Source: JAFAHD01 sp035654355 (GTDB lineage: Bacteria > Vulcanimicrobiota > Vulcanimicrobiia > Eremiobacterales > Eremiobacteraceae). From it: a stretch of DNA of 64,000 nucleotides. Location of the stretch: the NCBI GenBank assembly GCA_035654355.1, contig DASRXC010000118.1:1-64000 (forward strand), read 5' to 3'. Positions 8,466 through 16,311 of this stretch are shown in pieces. Each line of letters opens with the position of its first letter. Within the stretch, counting starts at the first letter, position 1. The translations under genes and the position numbers were made by a program. The notes beneath the pieces were generated by a model. The model searched no databases, was not told the origin of the DNA, and was given only the letters and a program-made list of their open reading frames with translations.

Positions 8466-9569
8466 TTATCGCGCGCGTTTGTAGAACGGCAGCGGCACGA
8501 CGGTCGCCCGCTGACGCTGGCCGCGAATGTCGATCTCCAGCGACGTGCCGGGCGCCGCCGCATCCGAACGCACCAGCGCGGTGCCGATGTTCTTGCCACC
8601 CAGCGCGGGAGCCGGCGATCCGCTGCGCACTTCGCCTGCACGACGTCCGTCGTGCCAGACGCCATAGCCCGCGCGTGCCGGTGCACGGCCTTCCATCACA
8701 AAGCCGACGATGCGGTCGTAGCTTCCGTCCGCCTGTTGATTCGCGAGCGCGTCTTTGCCGACGAATTCACCCTTCTCGAGCTTGACGAACGCATCGAGGC
8801 CGGCTTGCAGCGGCGTGATGTCCTCTTCCAATTCGTGTCCATACAGCGGCATGCCGGCTTCGAGCCGCAGCACGTCGCGCGCGCCAAGTCCCGTCGGGAT
8901 CAGACCGACGCGTTGACCTTCCCGCGTCAACGTTTCCCATAGATGGTGCGCGTCGTCTGCCGCGACGAACAATTCGAAGCCGTCTTCGCCCGTGTAACCG
9001 GTGCGAGCGATCTCCGCCGGCACGCCGGCGACCGTCCCATCGGTCGCATGATAGTACTTCAGGTGCTCGAGATCAGCGTTAGTGAGCGGCGCGAGCAGCT
9101 CGAGCGAACGCGGTCCTTGGATGGCGATCAGCGCAGAGGCCGGGGTGCGGTTCTCGAGCGTGATGCCGGCGGGCACGCGCCCGGACAGCCACTGCCACAT
9201 CTTATCGGTGTTCGCCGCGTTGACCACGATCAGCCAGCGCCCGTCCATCCGGTAGATAATCGCGTCGTCAAGCGCTCCTCCACGTTCGTTGGTGAAGATG
9301 TTGTAGCGCGCTTGGCCCGGCTTCATCGTCGCGACGGCGTTGACCGTCAGTCCGTCCAACCACGCCGCGACGCCCTCCCCGCGCGCGACGAATTGGCCCA
9401 TGTGCGAAAGGTCGAACATGCCGGCCGCGCCGCGCACGGCGCGATGCTCGTCCAGGATGCCGCTGTACTGGATCGGCATGAGAAAGCCGCCAAACGGCGC
9501 CATCTTCGCGCCCAGGCGCTCGTGGACGTCGGATAATGGGGTCCGCGCCACGCTCTGCGTCGTTGTCAC
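8466..9569 (-). CDS. gcvT: Aminomethyltransferase (glycine cleavage T protein)
   Basis: The 367-residue protein transfers the methylene group from aminomethyl-lipoyl-H protein to tetrahydrofolate and releases ammonia. Family blocks include PIQYSGILDEHRAVRGAAGMFDLSHMGQ (residues about 32-60; quoted only in part), the folate-site region ARTGYTGEDGFELF, and LRLEAGMPLYGHEL. The start is GTG. It lies 40 nt downstream of the serpin gene. I see no glycine riboswitch, and the short upstream gap could not hold one, so expression probably depends on the upstream promoter. Confidence 0.96.
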   Translation of the reverse strand: MTTTQSVARTPLSDVHERLGAKMAPFGGFLMPIQYSGILDEHRAVRGAAGMFDLSHMGQFVARGEGVAAWLDGLTVNAVATMKPGQARYNIFTNERGGALDDAIIYRMDGRWLIVVNAANTDKMWQWLSGRVPAGITLENRTPASALIAIQGPRSLELLAPLTNADLEHLKYYHATDGTVAGVPAEIARTGYTGEDGFELFVAADDAHHLWETLTREGQRVGLIPTGLGARDVLRLEAGMPLYGHELEEDITPLQAGLDAFVKLEKGEFVGKDALANQQADGSYDRIVGFVMEGRAPARAGYGVWHDGRRAGEVRSGSPAPALGGKNIGTALVRSDAAAPGTSLEIDIRGQRQRATVVPLPFYKRAR

Positions 9570-9609
9570 CGCGCCGTTTTCTCGTTCGTCCGCGAGCCGC
9601 CCTGGGCCG

Positions 9610-10845
9610 CTAGGGACTTGGGTCGTAGATCGCGCCGACGAACAACAGTGCTTTGGTGCGGAGGTCTTCGATCACGCACAAGAACGGTCTGTCGACGACC
9701 ATGTGGAACGGCGGCGGTTGCGGCCGAAACGCCGTCGTCGTGATGCCGATCGAGGTGACGGCGGCGGCTTCAGACCCTTCTTCGTCGACCTTCAAATATG
9801 TCGCCTGTTTGACGTACGAGATGAAGAAGTTCACGCCGCGCGCGGCAGCGGCCGGCTCGAACATCGCGTGGAAATCGGCAGCAGCGGGGTCGAACGCCTG
9901 GCGCATGCCGAGCGCTTTGAGCGCGTCGTTCAGTCCGTATTCGGCTTTGAGCTCGTAGCGCGGCAGCGCGATGTCGCCGGGCGTCTCAACGAAGCCGCTT
10001 TGCCACGACTCCCAATTCCGCGCCGTCAGCTGCTCTTCGAGCGCCGCCAAGCTCGACGACTTCGCAGGCAAGAAGATGTCCATGATGAGATCGCCCTTGC
10101 CATACGGCAAGCGGATCGCTTGCATCGCGGGCGTCTCGAAATATTCGAACTTGCCGTGCTGCGACATCAACGGCACCTTTTTGGTAGTGCCGCTCGCCAA
10201 CGTGAAGTCATGCGGCTTCGTCTGCGCCGGGTCGAACTTGTGCGTCCACTGGCCTTTGAAATAGAGCGCGTTGAGAAGCAGCGCCACGTCGGACGGGTTG
10301 AGACGGTCGATGATCTTGTCGATCTTGCCATGCGTCTTCTTGCCGACCCAGGCGTTGATGCGCGCGGGCGTATCGGGATCAGAGAAGTCGACGTCGGCCA
10401 CTTCGGCATTATAGAACGCCTTCGCCAACTCGACGAACGAGGCGCGCAGCGCGACGCGTTTGCTGTCGGCCCACAACGAATCCGCGATGTTGAGCGTCAC
10501 GCCCTCGGCCGGTGACTGGAGCTGCTCGATCAACGCCGCGTTACCGCGATTGATCTGATCTTGGCTAACACCCGGCAGTGCAAGCGCCTCCGCCATCTCA
10601 AGCGCCGTCTGGCCCGATGTTCCGTTGCGCGCCATCGCGAGCGCCAGCGAGGCGCTCGCCGGCGAGATCACGATGTTCTCGCTCGGCGCAGCCTTCTGCA
10701 GCGCGCTGAGCAGCCGGAACCCGAAGACGGCGTTCGCGGCCGCCACGTCGACCAGATCGGAGGATTGCGGCGCCGGCGTCGCGGCGCCTAACATCAATAT
10801 TGCAGTGCCGAGCGATGCGAAGCGGGCCAGCATATACCAGGACAT
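9610..10845 (-). CDS. Serpin family protein (exported serine protease inhibitor)
   Basis: The 411-residue protein starts with a signal peptide (MLARFASLGTAILMLGAATPA) and carries the full serpin fold. Visible blocks are NIVISPASASLALAMARNGTSG, NALYFKGQWTHKFD (about 190-205), and the C-terminal signature region VVDRPFLCVIEDLRTKALLF. The reactive-loop hinge EEGSEAAAVTS has the small residues of inhibitory serpins. By counting, the scissile P1 falls in ITTTAF, but the loop is about two residues longer than in antithrombin. ATG 10845 is preferred because GGAG lies 9 nt upstream; the frame is open to 11058. The target protease is unknown. It sits between speE and gcvT in the same direction. Confidence 0.92.
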   Translation of the reverse strand: MSWYMLARFASLGTAILMLGAATPAPQSSDLVDVAAANAVFGFRLLSALQKAAPSENIVISPASASLALAMARNGTSGQTALEMAEALALPGVSQDQINRGNAALIEQLQSPAEGVTLNIADSLWADSKRVALRASFVELAKAFYNAEVADVDFSDPDTPARINAWVGKKTHGKIDKIIDRLNPSDVALLLNALYFKGQWTHKFDPAQTKPHDFTLASGTTKKVPLMSQHGKFEYFETPAMQAIRLPYGKGDLIMDIFLPAKSSSLAALEEQLTARNWESWQSGFVETPGDIALPRYELKAEYGLNDALKALGMRQAFDPAAADFHAMFEPAAAARGVNFFISYVKQATYLKVDEEGSEAAAVTSIGITTTAFRPQPPPFHMVVDRPFLCVIEDLRTKALLFVGAIYDPSP

Positions 10846-10874
10846 CGGAGCAAACTCCATCGGGTTCGGGGTGC

Positions 10875-11762
10875 CTACGTCAGCGGGGCGGCCGCCGCAT
10901 ATGCGTCGCGCAGATAGCGAGGAAGGTTGAACAGAGCGCGGTGCGATTCGGCGTCGTAGAAGCGCAGTCCGCCGCAGGCCTCGGAGTACGCGCCTGCGCG
11001 CTGCGCAGCAGCGTCGGTACGAAGATCGTCGGAAGCGCCGCACAGCGCGAAGCCCCACACGGTATCGAATGCCGGCACGTACGCGCAGTACGGTGCCACT
11101 CGCTCGAATGCCCCTCGTAGTGTCGCGATCATGCGCGCATGCAGGTGGAAATTGTGCGGGCCGGCCATCGAGGTCTGCAGCGCGTACGCCCCGCTGCTTG
11201 AGAGCCGTGCGCGGATCGAGCGGTACATCGCGACGGTGTGCAAGCCGTACGAGGGCGAGTCTTCGAGCGGCTCCGTCAGGTCGCCGATGATGACGTCGAA
11301 CGCTTCGTTCGAGCGCTCGACATAGGCTTTGGCGTCGCCGATGACCAGCTCAGCGCGCGGGTCCTCGAACGCACCCGCGCTCCACTCAGGCAGATGACGC
11401 CTGCACGCTTCGACGACCGTGCCGTCGATGTCGACCATCGTGACCTTGCGCATCGAGGGAACGCGCAGCAGTTCGCGCATGCTGGCGCCCTCGCCGCCGC
11501 CGAGAATCAACGCACGCTGCGGCTGCCCAACGGCTGCGCAGGCCGGGTGCACAAGTGCTTCATGGTAGATGTATTCGTCGAGCGCCGCGCTTTGCGTGTC
11601 GCCGTCGAGCACGAGCATCTTGCCGAAGAGCTCGCTCGTGACGATCGCATAGCGCTGGAAATCGGACTGGCCGGAGGCCAGCGTGCCTGTTATGGCGTGG
11701 CCGTGGGCTTCTCCAGGTGCGACGCTCTCAACGTACCACTGAAAGTTTTCGGTTTTTGGCAA
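10875..11762 (-). CDS. speE: Spermidine synthase (polyamine aminopropyltransferase)
   Basis: The 295-residue protein transfers aminopropyl from decarboxylated SAM to an amine acceptor. Seen are the nucleotide motif LILGGGEGASMRELLR, the acidic residue in TMVDIDGTVVEACRRHLPEW, the gate-keeping segment VIIGDLTEPLEDSPSYGL and LQTSMAGP. The catalytic Asp is probably in the IIGDL segment. It overlaps the 3' end of speD by 35 nt, so the two enzymes are made together. Whether the acceptor is putrescine, agmatine or another diamine cannot be decided here. Confidence 0.93.
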   Translation of the reverse strand: MPKTENFQWYVESVAPGEAHGHAITGTLASGQSDFQRYAIVTSELFGKMLVLDGDTQSAALDEYIYHEALVHPACAAVGQPQRALILGGGEGASMRELLRVPSMRKVTMVDIDGTVVEACRRHLPEWSAGAFEDPRAELVIGDAKAYVERSNEAFDVIIGDLTEPLEDSPSYGLHTVAMYRSIRARLSSSGAYALQTSMAGPHNFHLHARMIATLRGAFERVAPYCAYVPAFDTVWGFALCGASDDLRTDAAAQRAGAYSEACGGLRFYDAESHRALFNLPRYLRDAYAAAAPLT

Positions 11763-12174
11763 CGGGCTCGACCCCCGGCGTCTTACGGCCGACGCTGTGG
11801 CTATAGACGCCGTCTTCGTTGGTCATCCCGCGGCGCACTTCCGTGGTGAGCATCTGTTTGGCCTGGAACTCGGCCGCAGCGTAGCGGCACGCCTTCCATG
11901 GCTCGGTCTTGTCGCCGCACGTGTAGATATCCATGGCCGCATACCCATACTCAGGCCATGTATGGATCGACAGGTGCGACTCCGCAATCACGACGACACC
12001 GCTCACTCCTTGCGGGGTGAAGCGGTGAAACGCGGTTTGCAGCACTTCCGCATTGGCCTCTTTGGCCGCTGCGACGAGGATATTGGCGACTTTATCTACG
12101 TCGCCGAGTGTTTTCGGATTACAGTCCGACAGTTCGACAATGATATGGGTTCCAAGAGATCCGGGTTCTTTCAA
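11728..12174 (-). CDS. speD: S-adenosylmethionine decarboxylase proenzyme
   Basis: This is the short prokaryotic (class 1b) pyruvoyl enzyme that makes the aminopropyl donor for SpeE. The self-cleavage site is the Ser in AESHLSIHTWPE, which becomes the pyruvoyl group; YAAMDIYTCG follows. I chose the TTG at 12174 (148 residues), just before LGTHIIVELSDCNP, where family homology begins, with a G-run about 7 nt upstream. A GTG at 12189 is an alternative. The open frame reaching 12477 is non-homologous and overlaps the divergent rplU leader. The C-terminus runs on past the usual end and overlaps speE. Confidence 0.93.
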   Translation of the reverse strand: MKEPGSLGTHIIVELSDCNPKTLGDVDKVANILVAAAKEANAEVLQTAFHRFTPQGVSGVVVIAESHLSIHTWPEYGYAAMDIYTCGDKTEPWKACRYAAAEFQAKQMLTTEVRRGMTNEDGVYSHSVGRKTPGVEPVAKNRKLSVVR

Positions 12175-12479
12175 CCATCGACCCCCCACAGGGTAAACGA
12201 GCAGGGAGATCCCACCTCCAGTGGTCGGGTGCAAAACGTGGGGACTGTCCCACGTACCAAGTACGAATATTAGGCTATTTGCCTTCCTTTGTAAATAGTT
12301 TTCGGAACCGTGATGCGGGACGTGCCGATTTGACGCGTCCTTACGGCGTGTGATAACATTCTCGCTTGTCGCGCAGCGGCGTAAAGGCCGGCTCCGCGCG
12401 GGCCGCAAGCACGAGGTGCCGCGCGGTCGAATGCAATCGACTGCTCCCTCTATATATAAGGAAGGAAGACACGTCACAC
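12175..12479. other. Divergent intergenic region speD / rplU
   Basis: This 305-nt gap separates the minus-strand speD operon from plus-strand rplU. It must hold promoters for both, but I cannot place either with confidence. It contains the inverted repeat at 12236-12255. A TATATATAAGGAAGGAAG stretch (12451-12468) lies just before rplU and includes its ribosome binding site. The middle part (about 12330-12440) is GC-rich without a clear element. Confidence 0.6.
12236..12255. promoter_or_regulatory. Inverted repeat, candidate operator upstream of speD
   Basis: The arms ACGTGGG (12236-12242) and CCCACGT (12249-12255) are perfect inverted repeats around GACTGT. The symmetry is dense enough for a dimeric regulator site. 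It lies 61 nt upstream of the chosen speD start, so it could also form a hairpin in the speD leader RNA. No regulator gene for it is recognisable nearby. Confidence 0.45.
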
Positions 12480-12791
12480 ATGTACGCCGTCATCGAAGCC
12501 AACGGAAGGCAGCTCAAGGTCGCCGAGGGCGATGTGATCCGCGTTGACGGCGTCGCAGGCGAAGCGGACTCGAAGGTCGTCTTCGAACGCGTCGTGCTCG
12601 CGCATGACGGCAAGGAGCTGCGTCTGGGCAAGCCGTTGATCGCCAACGCCAAGGTCACTGCGACGATCGTCCGCCAAGGCAAAGACCGCAAGATCATGGT
12701 GTTCCACTACAAGCCGAAGAAGCGCATCCGCAAACGGCATGGGCACAGGCAGCTGGTCACCGAGCTGCGCATTGAAAAGATCTCGCTCTAG
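12480..12791 (+). CDS. rplU: Large ribosomal subunit protein bL21
   Basis: The 103-residue protein binds 23S rRNA. It has the standard start MYAVIEANGRQLKVAEGD and the conserved C-terminal block VFHYKPKKRIRKRHGHRQ. ATG 12480 follows the purine-rich AAGGAAGGAAG site at a spacing of about 12 nt. It starts a short plus-strand cluster with prp; the usual third member rpmA is absent here. Confidence 0.97.
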   Translation: MYAVIEANGRQLKVAEGDVIRVDGVAGEADSKVVFERVVLAHDGKELRLGKPLIANAKVTATIVRQGKDRKIMVFHYKPKKRIRKRHGHRQLVTELRIEKISL

Positions 12792-13164
12792 CTCCCCACT
12801 CGTCGTCACCGCGCAACGCCGCGCGGGGTGCATCGTCAGCTTGCGCGTGCACGGTCATTCGCGTCTTGCGCGCCCGGGTGAGGACATCGTCTGCGCGGGC
12901 GTCAGCGCGCTCGTGCAGTCGGCCGCGTACGGCGTCAAGCACCACGCGCGCGCCAACGCAGCTGTCAACGACGATCCCGATGACGACTACGTGCTCGAAT
13001 TGCTCGATGCGCGTAATGAATGCGCGCAGGTGGTGCTGGAGACGGCGCTTTCCGGGCTGCGCGCCATCGCGCGCGAGTACCCGCGACAGCTGCGCGTGCT
13101 CGCCCGCGCGGCGGCGCCGCGGCGCGTGCGCCGAGCGCACAGGGGCGCGCCGCAACCAAGCTGA
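12772..13164 (+). CDS. prp: Ribosomal-processing cysteine protease Prp
   Basis: The Prp signature is present: catalytic His in VHGHSRLARPG and catalytic Cys in EDIVCAGVSALVQSA. Prp trims an N-terminal extension from bL27 before ribosome assembly in Firmicutes and some other phyla. No ATG or GTG lies between the rplU stop and the first conserved strand (LVVTAQ). I chose the TTG at 12772, inside the rplU 3' end (20-nt overlap, 130 residues); an ATG at 12739 or a TTG at 12841 are alternatives. The C-terminus is Arg/Ala-rich and longer than usual. Confidence 0.85.
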   Translation: MKRSRSSSPLVVTAQRRAGCIVSLRVHGHSRLARPGEDIVCAGVSALVQSAAYGVKHHARANAAVNDDPDDDYVLELLDARNECAQVVLETALSGLRAIAREYPRQLRVLARAAAPRRVRRAHRGAPQPS

Positions 13165-13196
13165 ACACAGTCCGCCCCGCGAAGGAGCTTGAACGT

Positions 13197-13451
13197 ATGG
13201 ATTCACCCACAGACCGAGATGCATTGCCCAATGGCGCGAGTCAGCGCCCGAGTATCGAGCCGCCCACTGACGCAGGCGCGGCGGAGCTGCGCGGAGCGCT
13301 GGTCGCAGGGCTGATCGGCGCCGTCGTCGCGACCGCGGGGTTCGTCATCTACAACCGGCTTGAAGACGAACATCGCGAAGCGCTGCGCAAGTCGGTTACC
13401 AAATTCGTCGAGGAACGCGTCGCCGAGGTCCGCTCTCAGCTCAAATTCTGA
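13197..13451 (+). CDS. Small single-span membrane protein, YtxH-like
   Basis: This 84-residue protein has a polar N-terminus, one membrane helix (GALVAGLIGAVVATAGFVIY, about residues 33-52) and a charged amphipathic tail. The layout resembles YtxH-type stress proteins, but homology is weak. AAGGAG lies 10 nt before the ATG. It occupies the position where rpmA (bL27) normally follows prp. Function unknown. Confidence 0.7.
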   Translation: MDSPTDRDALPNGASQRPSIEPPTDAGAAELRGALVAGLIGAVVATAGFVIYNRLEDEHREALRKSVTKFVEERVAEVRSQLKF

Positions 13452-13486
13452 TGCGCGGCGCGGAACGATGCAGGCGTTTTGGTGAG

Positions 13487-13516
13487 CGCCGTCCCAGCAC
13501 GGGACGGCGTCTTCAT
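13487..13516 (+). terminator. Candidate intrinsic terminator after rplU-prp cluster
   Basis: A perfect 9-bp stem, CGCCGTCCC (13487-13495) and GGGACGGCG (13501-13509), closes a 5-nt loop. The following TCTTCAT is only moderately T-rich, so termination strength is uncertain. It lies 36 nt after the small membrane protein stop and before the lytic transglycosylase. Confidence 0.55.
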
Positions 13517-13543
13517 GTCGAACCCTCGCGCGCCGATATATCT

Positions 13544-14137
13544 ATGCGTATGCGACGTGCTATCCGTCCGCTGCTTTTGGTGCTCGCCTGTGCGCTAGCG
13601 CTCGCGTGGGCACGTCCGGCGTCAGCCGGCAGCCAACCGCTGCGCCATATCACCGCCGCTCAGGTCATGCAGGCCTACGTGTCGGCCATTCGCTATTTCA
13701 ACCCTGGCATCGACGAACCCGAAGCCGAGGAGATCGTCGCCGCGATCATGCGTGAGGCGTGGGATCAGAAGGTCGATCCACGGCTCGTCGTGGCCATCGT
13801 CGCCACCGAGAGCTCGTTCGACCGCACGGCGCGCAGCAGTGCCGGCGCACGTGGGCTCGGCCAGCTGATGCCGGGCACGGCCGCGAGCGACGGCGTGACA
13901 AACGTCGAAGATATCGATCAGAACATCCACGCGACCGTGCTGACCCTCAAGGGCAACATCGAGCACTACTCATACCTGGACGCTCAGGACTGCTTCGTGC
14001 GCGCGATCGCCGCGTACAACGCGGGAACGGGCGCGGTGGATCGCTACGGCGGCGTGCCTCCCTACGACGAGACGGTGAACTACGTGTTCAAAGTCATCTC
14101 GCTCTGGCGCCACCTCACGGGCCAGGATTCGGATTGA
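13544..14137 (+). CDS. Exported lytic transglycosylase (SLT domain)
   Basis: The 197-residue protein starts with a signal peptide (MRMRRAIRPLLLVLACALALAWARPASA in parts) and carries a Slt70-type domain. The catalytic Glu is in IVATESSFDRTARSSAGARG, followed by GLGQLMPGTA and AIAAYNAGTGAVDRYGGVPPY. It cleaves peptidoglycan to 1,6-anhydro products. ATG 13544 directly precedes the signal peptide; the frame is open back to 13451 but those residues look non-coding. It overlaps the convergent tatA/B gene by 23 nt. Confidence 0.93.
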   Translation: MRMRRAIRPLLLVLACALALAWARPASAGSQPLRHITAAQVMQAYVSAIRYFNPGIDEPEAEEIVAAIMREAWDQKVDPRLVVAIVATESSFDRTARSSAGARGLGQLMPGTAASDGVTNVEDIDQNIHATVLTLKGNIEHYSYLDAQDCFVRAIAAYNAGTGAVDRYGGVPPYDETVNYVFKVISLWRHLTGQDSD

Positions 14138-14492
14138 GCGGCGCCTCCGGCGTTTGCGGCTGCTCGGGCGTCGGTTCATCCTCGGCGTGCAGCGGCGCGC
14201 CCGGCATCTCCAAGGCGTAATCGGTTTCCATCGAACGTTCGCGCAACGTGTCGTCGGGCCCGGCGCTATCGCCCGCCGGCGCCGTCTGATCGTATGTCGG
14301 CGGAGACCAAGTCGGCGCGGGATGGTCGGATGCAGCAGCGGCCCGCTCCATCTCTGACATAAATGAATTGGTCGTCGCCTGCACGTGGCGCATCGCATCG
14401 CCGAGCTGGCGCGCGATCCGAGGCAGATGCTCGGGTCCGAACAGCAGCAGCGCGACGACGAAGATGAGGATGGTGTCCGAAGGGCTCAGCAT
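14115..14492 (-). CDS. Sec-independent translocase TatA/TatB-type protein
   Basis: The 125-residue protein has the TatA/B layout: a short N-terminal helix (TILIFVVALLLFGPEHLP), the FGP hinge, an amphipathic helix (RIARQLGDAMRHVQ) and an acidic Pro-rich tail. Glu before HLP rather than the Gln/Lys of many TatA proteins makes a TatB-like role possible. TatC is not in the window. The Tat-type signal of the carbonic anhydrase downstream could be a client. It is convergent with the transglycosylase gene. Confidence 0.85.
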   Translation of the reverse strand: MLSPSDTILIFVVALLLFGPEHLPRIARQLGDAMRHVQATTNSFMSEMERAAAASDHPAPTWSPPTYDQTAPAGDSAGPDDTLRERSMETDYALEMPGAPLHAEDEPTPEQPQTPEAPLNPNPGP

Positions 14493-14600
14493 GTATTTTT
14501 AGGCCGTAGGACAAACTTTGTCCAGCCGACTGCGCCTCCCTGGTCTCCCGCTCATTTGCCCACTCGTCGCCGTTCGACGCCCGCCTGGCGGGGAGTTTTA

Positions 14601-15080
14601 TTGAAGATCTTCTACACCAAGGGTCAGCGTGAAGACCCGGTCGCTTCGCTCGCGACGCTCAAGAAGATCCTTGCGCGCTTTGCGCACCATTACGTTTTTT
14701 ACGAGATGTCCGCCCGCCACCGCAGCACACGCCAGCTCTTCTCGGTCAAGAACGTGTTCGCGCTCGGACAGATCGAGGTGAGCGGCCAAAACGATCTGGT
14801 CGTGACGCTCTTCGACGCCAACAACCCCGCGCACTCGATCGAGATCCTCAATCCGCACGCGATGCGGATCTACGACGAGGGTAAGACGTTCGCCGTCGCG
14901 TTCTATACTGACGAAGCCGGCGATTTCGACGTGCGCTACTACCTGCGCGACGAAGGCGAGGAGGGCAAGACGCAGCCGCGCACCGCTCTCGAGCGCATTT
15001 CGCTGCCCCAGCTGTTCGAGTATTTGGAGGATATCAAGAAGGCGGAAGTCGTCGAGGTCGTCGAGCCGGGCAAACGCTAG
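14601..15080 (+). CDS. Conserved hypothetical protein
   Basis: I do not recognise this 159-residue protein. It has no signal peptide or membrane span. The N-terminus (MKIFYTKGQREDPVASLATLKKIL) is basic and helical, the middle looks mixed alpha/beta, and the C-terminus is acidic (ALERISLPQLFEYLEDIKKAEVVEVVE). I chose TTG 14601 because GGGGAG lies 5 nt upstream and MKIFYTKG is a natural N-terminus. It overlaps the convergent TPR gene by 4 nt. Confidence 0.7.
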   Translation: MKIFYTKGQREDPVASLATLKKILARFAHHYVFYEMSARHRSTRQLFSVKNVFALGQIEVSGQNDLVVTLFDANNPAHSIEILNPHAMRIYDEGKTFAVAFYTDEAGDFDVRYYLRDEGEEGKTQPRTALERISLPQLFEYLEDIKKAEVVEVVEPGKR

Positions 15081-15556
15081 GGTCGCCGGCGCTTGCCTGC
15101 GAGAAAATCCCAGAACGATCCGTTTTCCAGCCTCGAGGCGAGACGCAGCTCGCGCACCGACTCGCCGACGCGGCCCTCACGCTTGAGCAGCACCGCGTAG
15201 TTGTGGTGGGCGAGCGCGTAGTCCGCGTCAGCGGCGATCGCGGTCTCGTAACGCTCGCGTGCCTCGTCCAGCCTCCCGGCTTCCAAGGCGAGATTGCCGA
15301 GATTCGTCAGCGCGGGCGCATTTTTCGGATCCGCGGCCAGCGACGCTTCGAAATCAGCCGCGGCGCCGATGCGGTCTTGGAGCCGAAGACGGCACACGCC
15401 GCGCTTGCTCAGCGCCTCTGCAAGCCGCTCGCCGGCCTGTGCGGCTTCACTGAACAGCTCGATCGCTCGGTCGTACTCGCGTTCCGCGAGCGCCTGCAAT
15501 CCGCGCTCGAAGGGCGTTGATGGACCCTTGTGAAACCCGCTCGACCCGATGCGCAT
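15077..15556 (-). CDS. TPR-repeat protein
   Basis: The protein has about 159 residues and at least three tetratricopeptide repeats: FERGLQALAEREYDRAIELF, AEALSKRGVCRLRLQDRIGAA and APALTNLGNLALEAGRLDEA, then a fourth-like HHNYAVLLKREGR. The role is probably scaffolding, partner unknown. ATG 15556 or 15562 are possible starts; both overlap the divergent trmD start, and the frame continues to 15646 without homology. There is no signal peptide. Confidence 0.8.
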   Translation of the reverse strand: MRIGSSGFHKGPSTPFERGLQALAEREYDRAIELFSEAAQAGERLAEALSKRGVCRLRLQDRIGAAADFEASLAADPKNAPALTNLGNLALEAGRLDEARERYETAIAADADYALAHHNYAVLLKREGRVGESVRELRLASRLENGSFWDFLAGKRRRP

Positions 15557-16250
15557 CGACATCGTCACGCTATTTCGTGCATTTTTCGAGCCTATCATCT
15601 CCGGCAGCATCCTTGGGCGGGCGCAAGAAAAGCGACTCGTCGACATCCGCGTCCACGACCTCTGGCGCTATGTGCCACCGGGCGAGCGGGCGGATGACGC
15701 CCCGTATGGTGGCGGTGCAGGCATGGTCATGCGTTTGGGCCCGCTCATCTCATGCCTCGAGGACGTACTAGGGGCAGACCTGCGGGTGCCGGACCGCACG
15801 CGCGTCATCGTGCCGTCGCCTTCGGGCGCGCGTTTCGATCACGCGATGGCGGCGCAGTGGTCTGCATTGGAGCACCTCATCATCGTGTGCGGCCATTACG
15901 AAGGCATCGACGAGCGCTTCTTCGAGCTGGTACCCGCGATCGAAGTTTCGTTGGGCGACTTCGTGCTGACCGGCGGCGAGATCCCCGCCTTGGCATTCGT
16001 CGACGCGTGCGTGCGGCTCGTGCCCGGTGCCATCGCCGCGCAAAGTGCCGCGGAGGATTCCTTCGCGCAGGGTCAGCTCGATTGGCCGCACTACACGCGG
16101 CCGGCGGTGTTTCGCGGCATTGGCGTTCCTGAGGTTCTGCTTAGCGGCGATCACGGCAAGATCGCCGTCTGGCGCAGCGAGCAAGCGCGGACGCGCACGA
16201 GCACACGTCGCCCAGACCTCGAACCAGCGCGCGAAAATGACGCGAGTTAA
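15549..16250 (+). CDS. trmD: tRNA (guanine-N1-)-methyltransferase
   Basis: The 233-residue protein methylates G37 of tRNAs next to the anticodon, using SAM in a deep trefoil knot. It starts MRIDIVTLFRAFFEPIISGSILGRA in parts and has GGGAGMVMRLGPL, the SAM-site block VCGHYEGIDERFFE, EVSLGDFVLTGGE and the catalytic Asp region after FAQGQLDWPHYTRP. Its start overlaps the divergent TPR gene. Commonly trmD is followed directly by rplS; here an exported carbonic anhydrase lies between them, and rpsP and rimM are absent. Confidence 0.97.
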   Translation: MRIDIVTLFRAFFEPIISGSILGRAQEKRLVDIRVHDLWRYVPPGERADDAPYGGGAGMVMRLGPLISCLEDVLGADLRVPDRTRVIVPSPSGARFDHAMAAQWSALEHLIIVCGHYEGIDERFFELVPAIEVSLGDFVLTGGEIPALAFVDACVRLVPGAIAAQSAAEDSFAQGQLDWPHYTRPAVFRGIGVPEVLLSGDHGKIAVWRSEQARTRTSTRRPDLEPARENDAS

Positions 16251-16311
16251 GGTTTAGCGCAGCCGCGCGTCGAAACTTCACTGCAGAGCAGACAAAGGAG
16301 ATTTGTAGTAG

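Noticed and set aside
8373..8942. Plus-strand ORF of 189 codons
   Set aside because: Shadow of gcvH and gcvT.
12340..12697. Minus-strand ORF overlapping rplU
   Set aside because: Antisense to a ribosomal protein gene, no motif.
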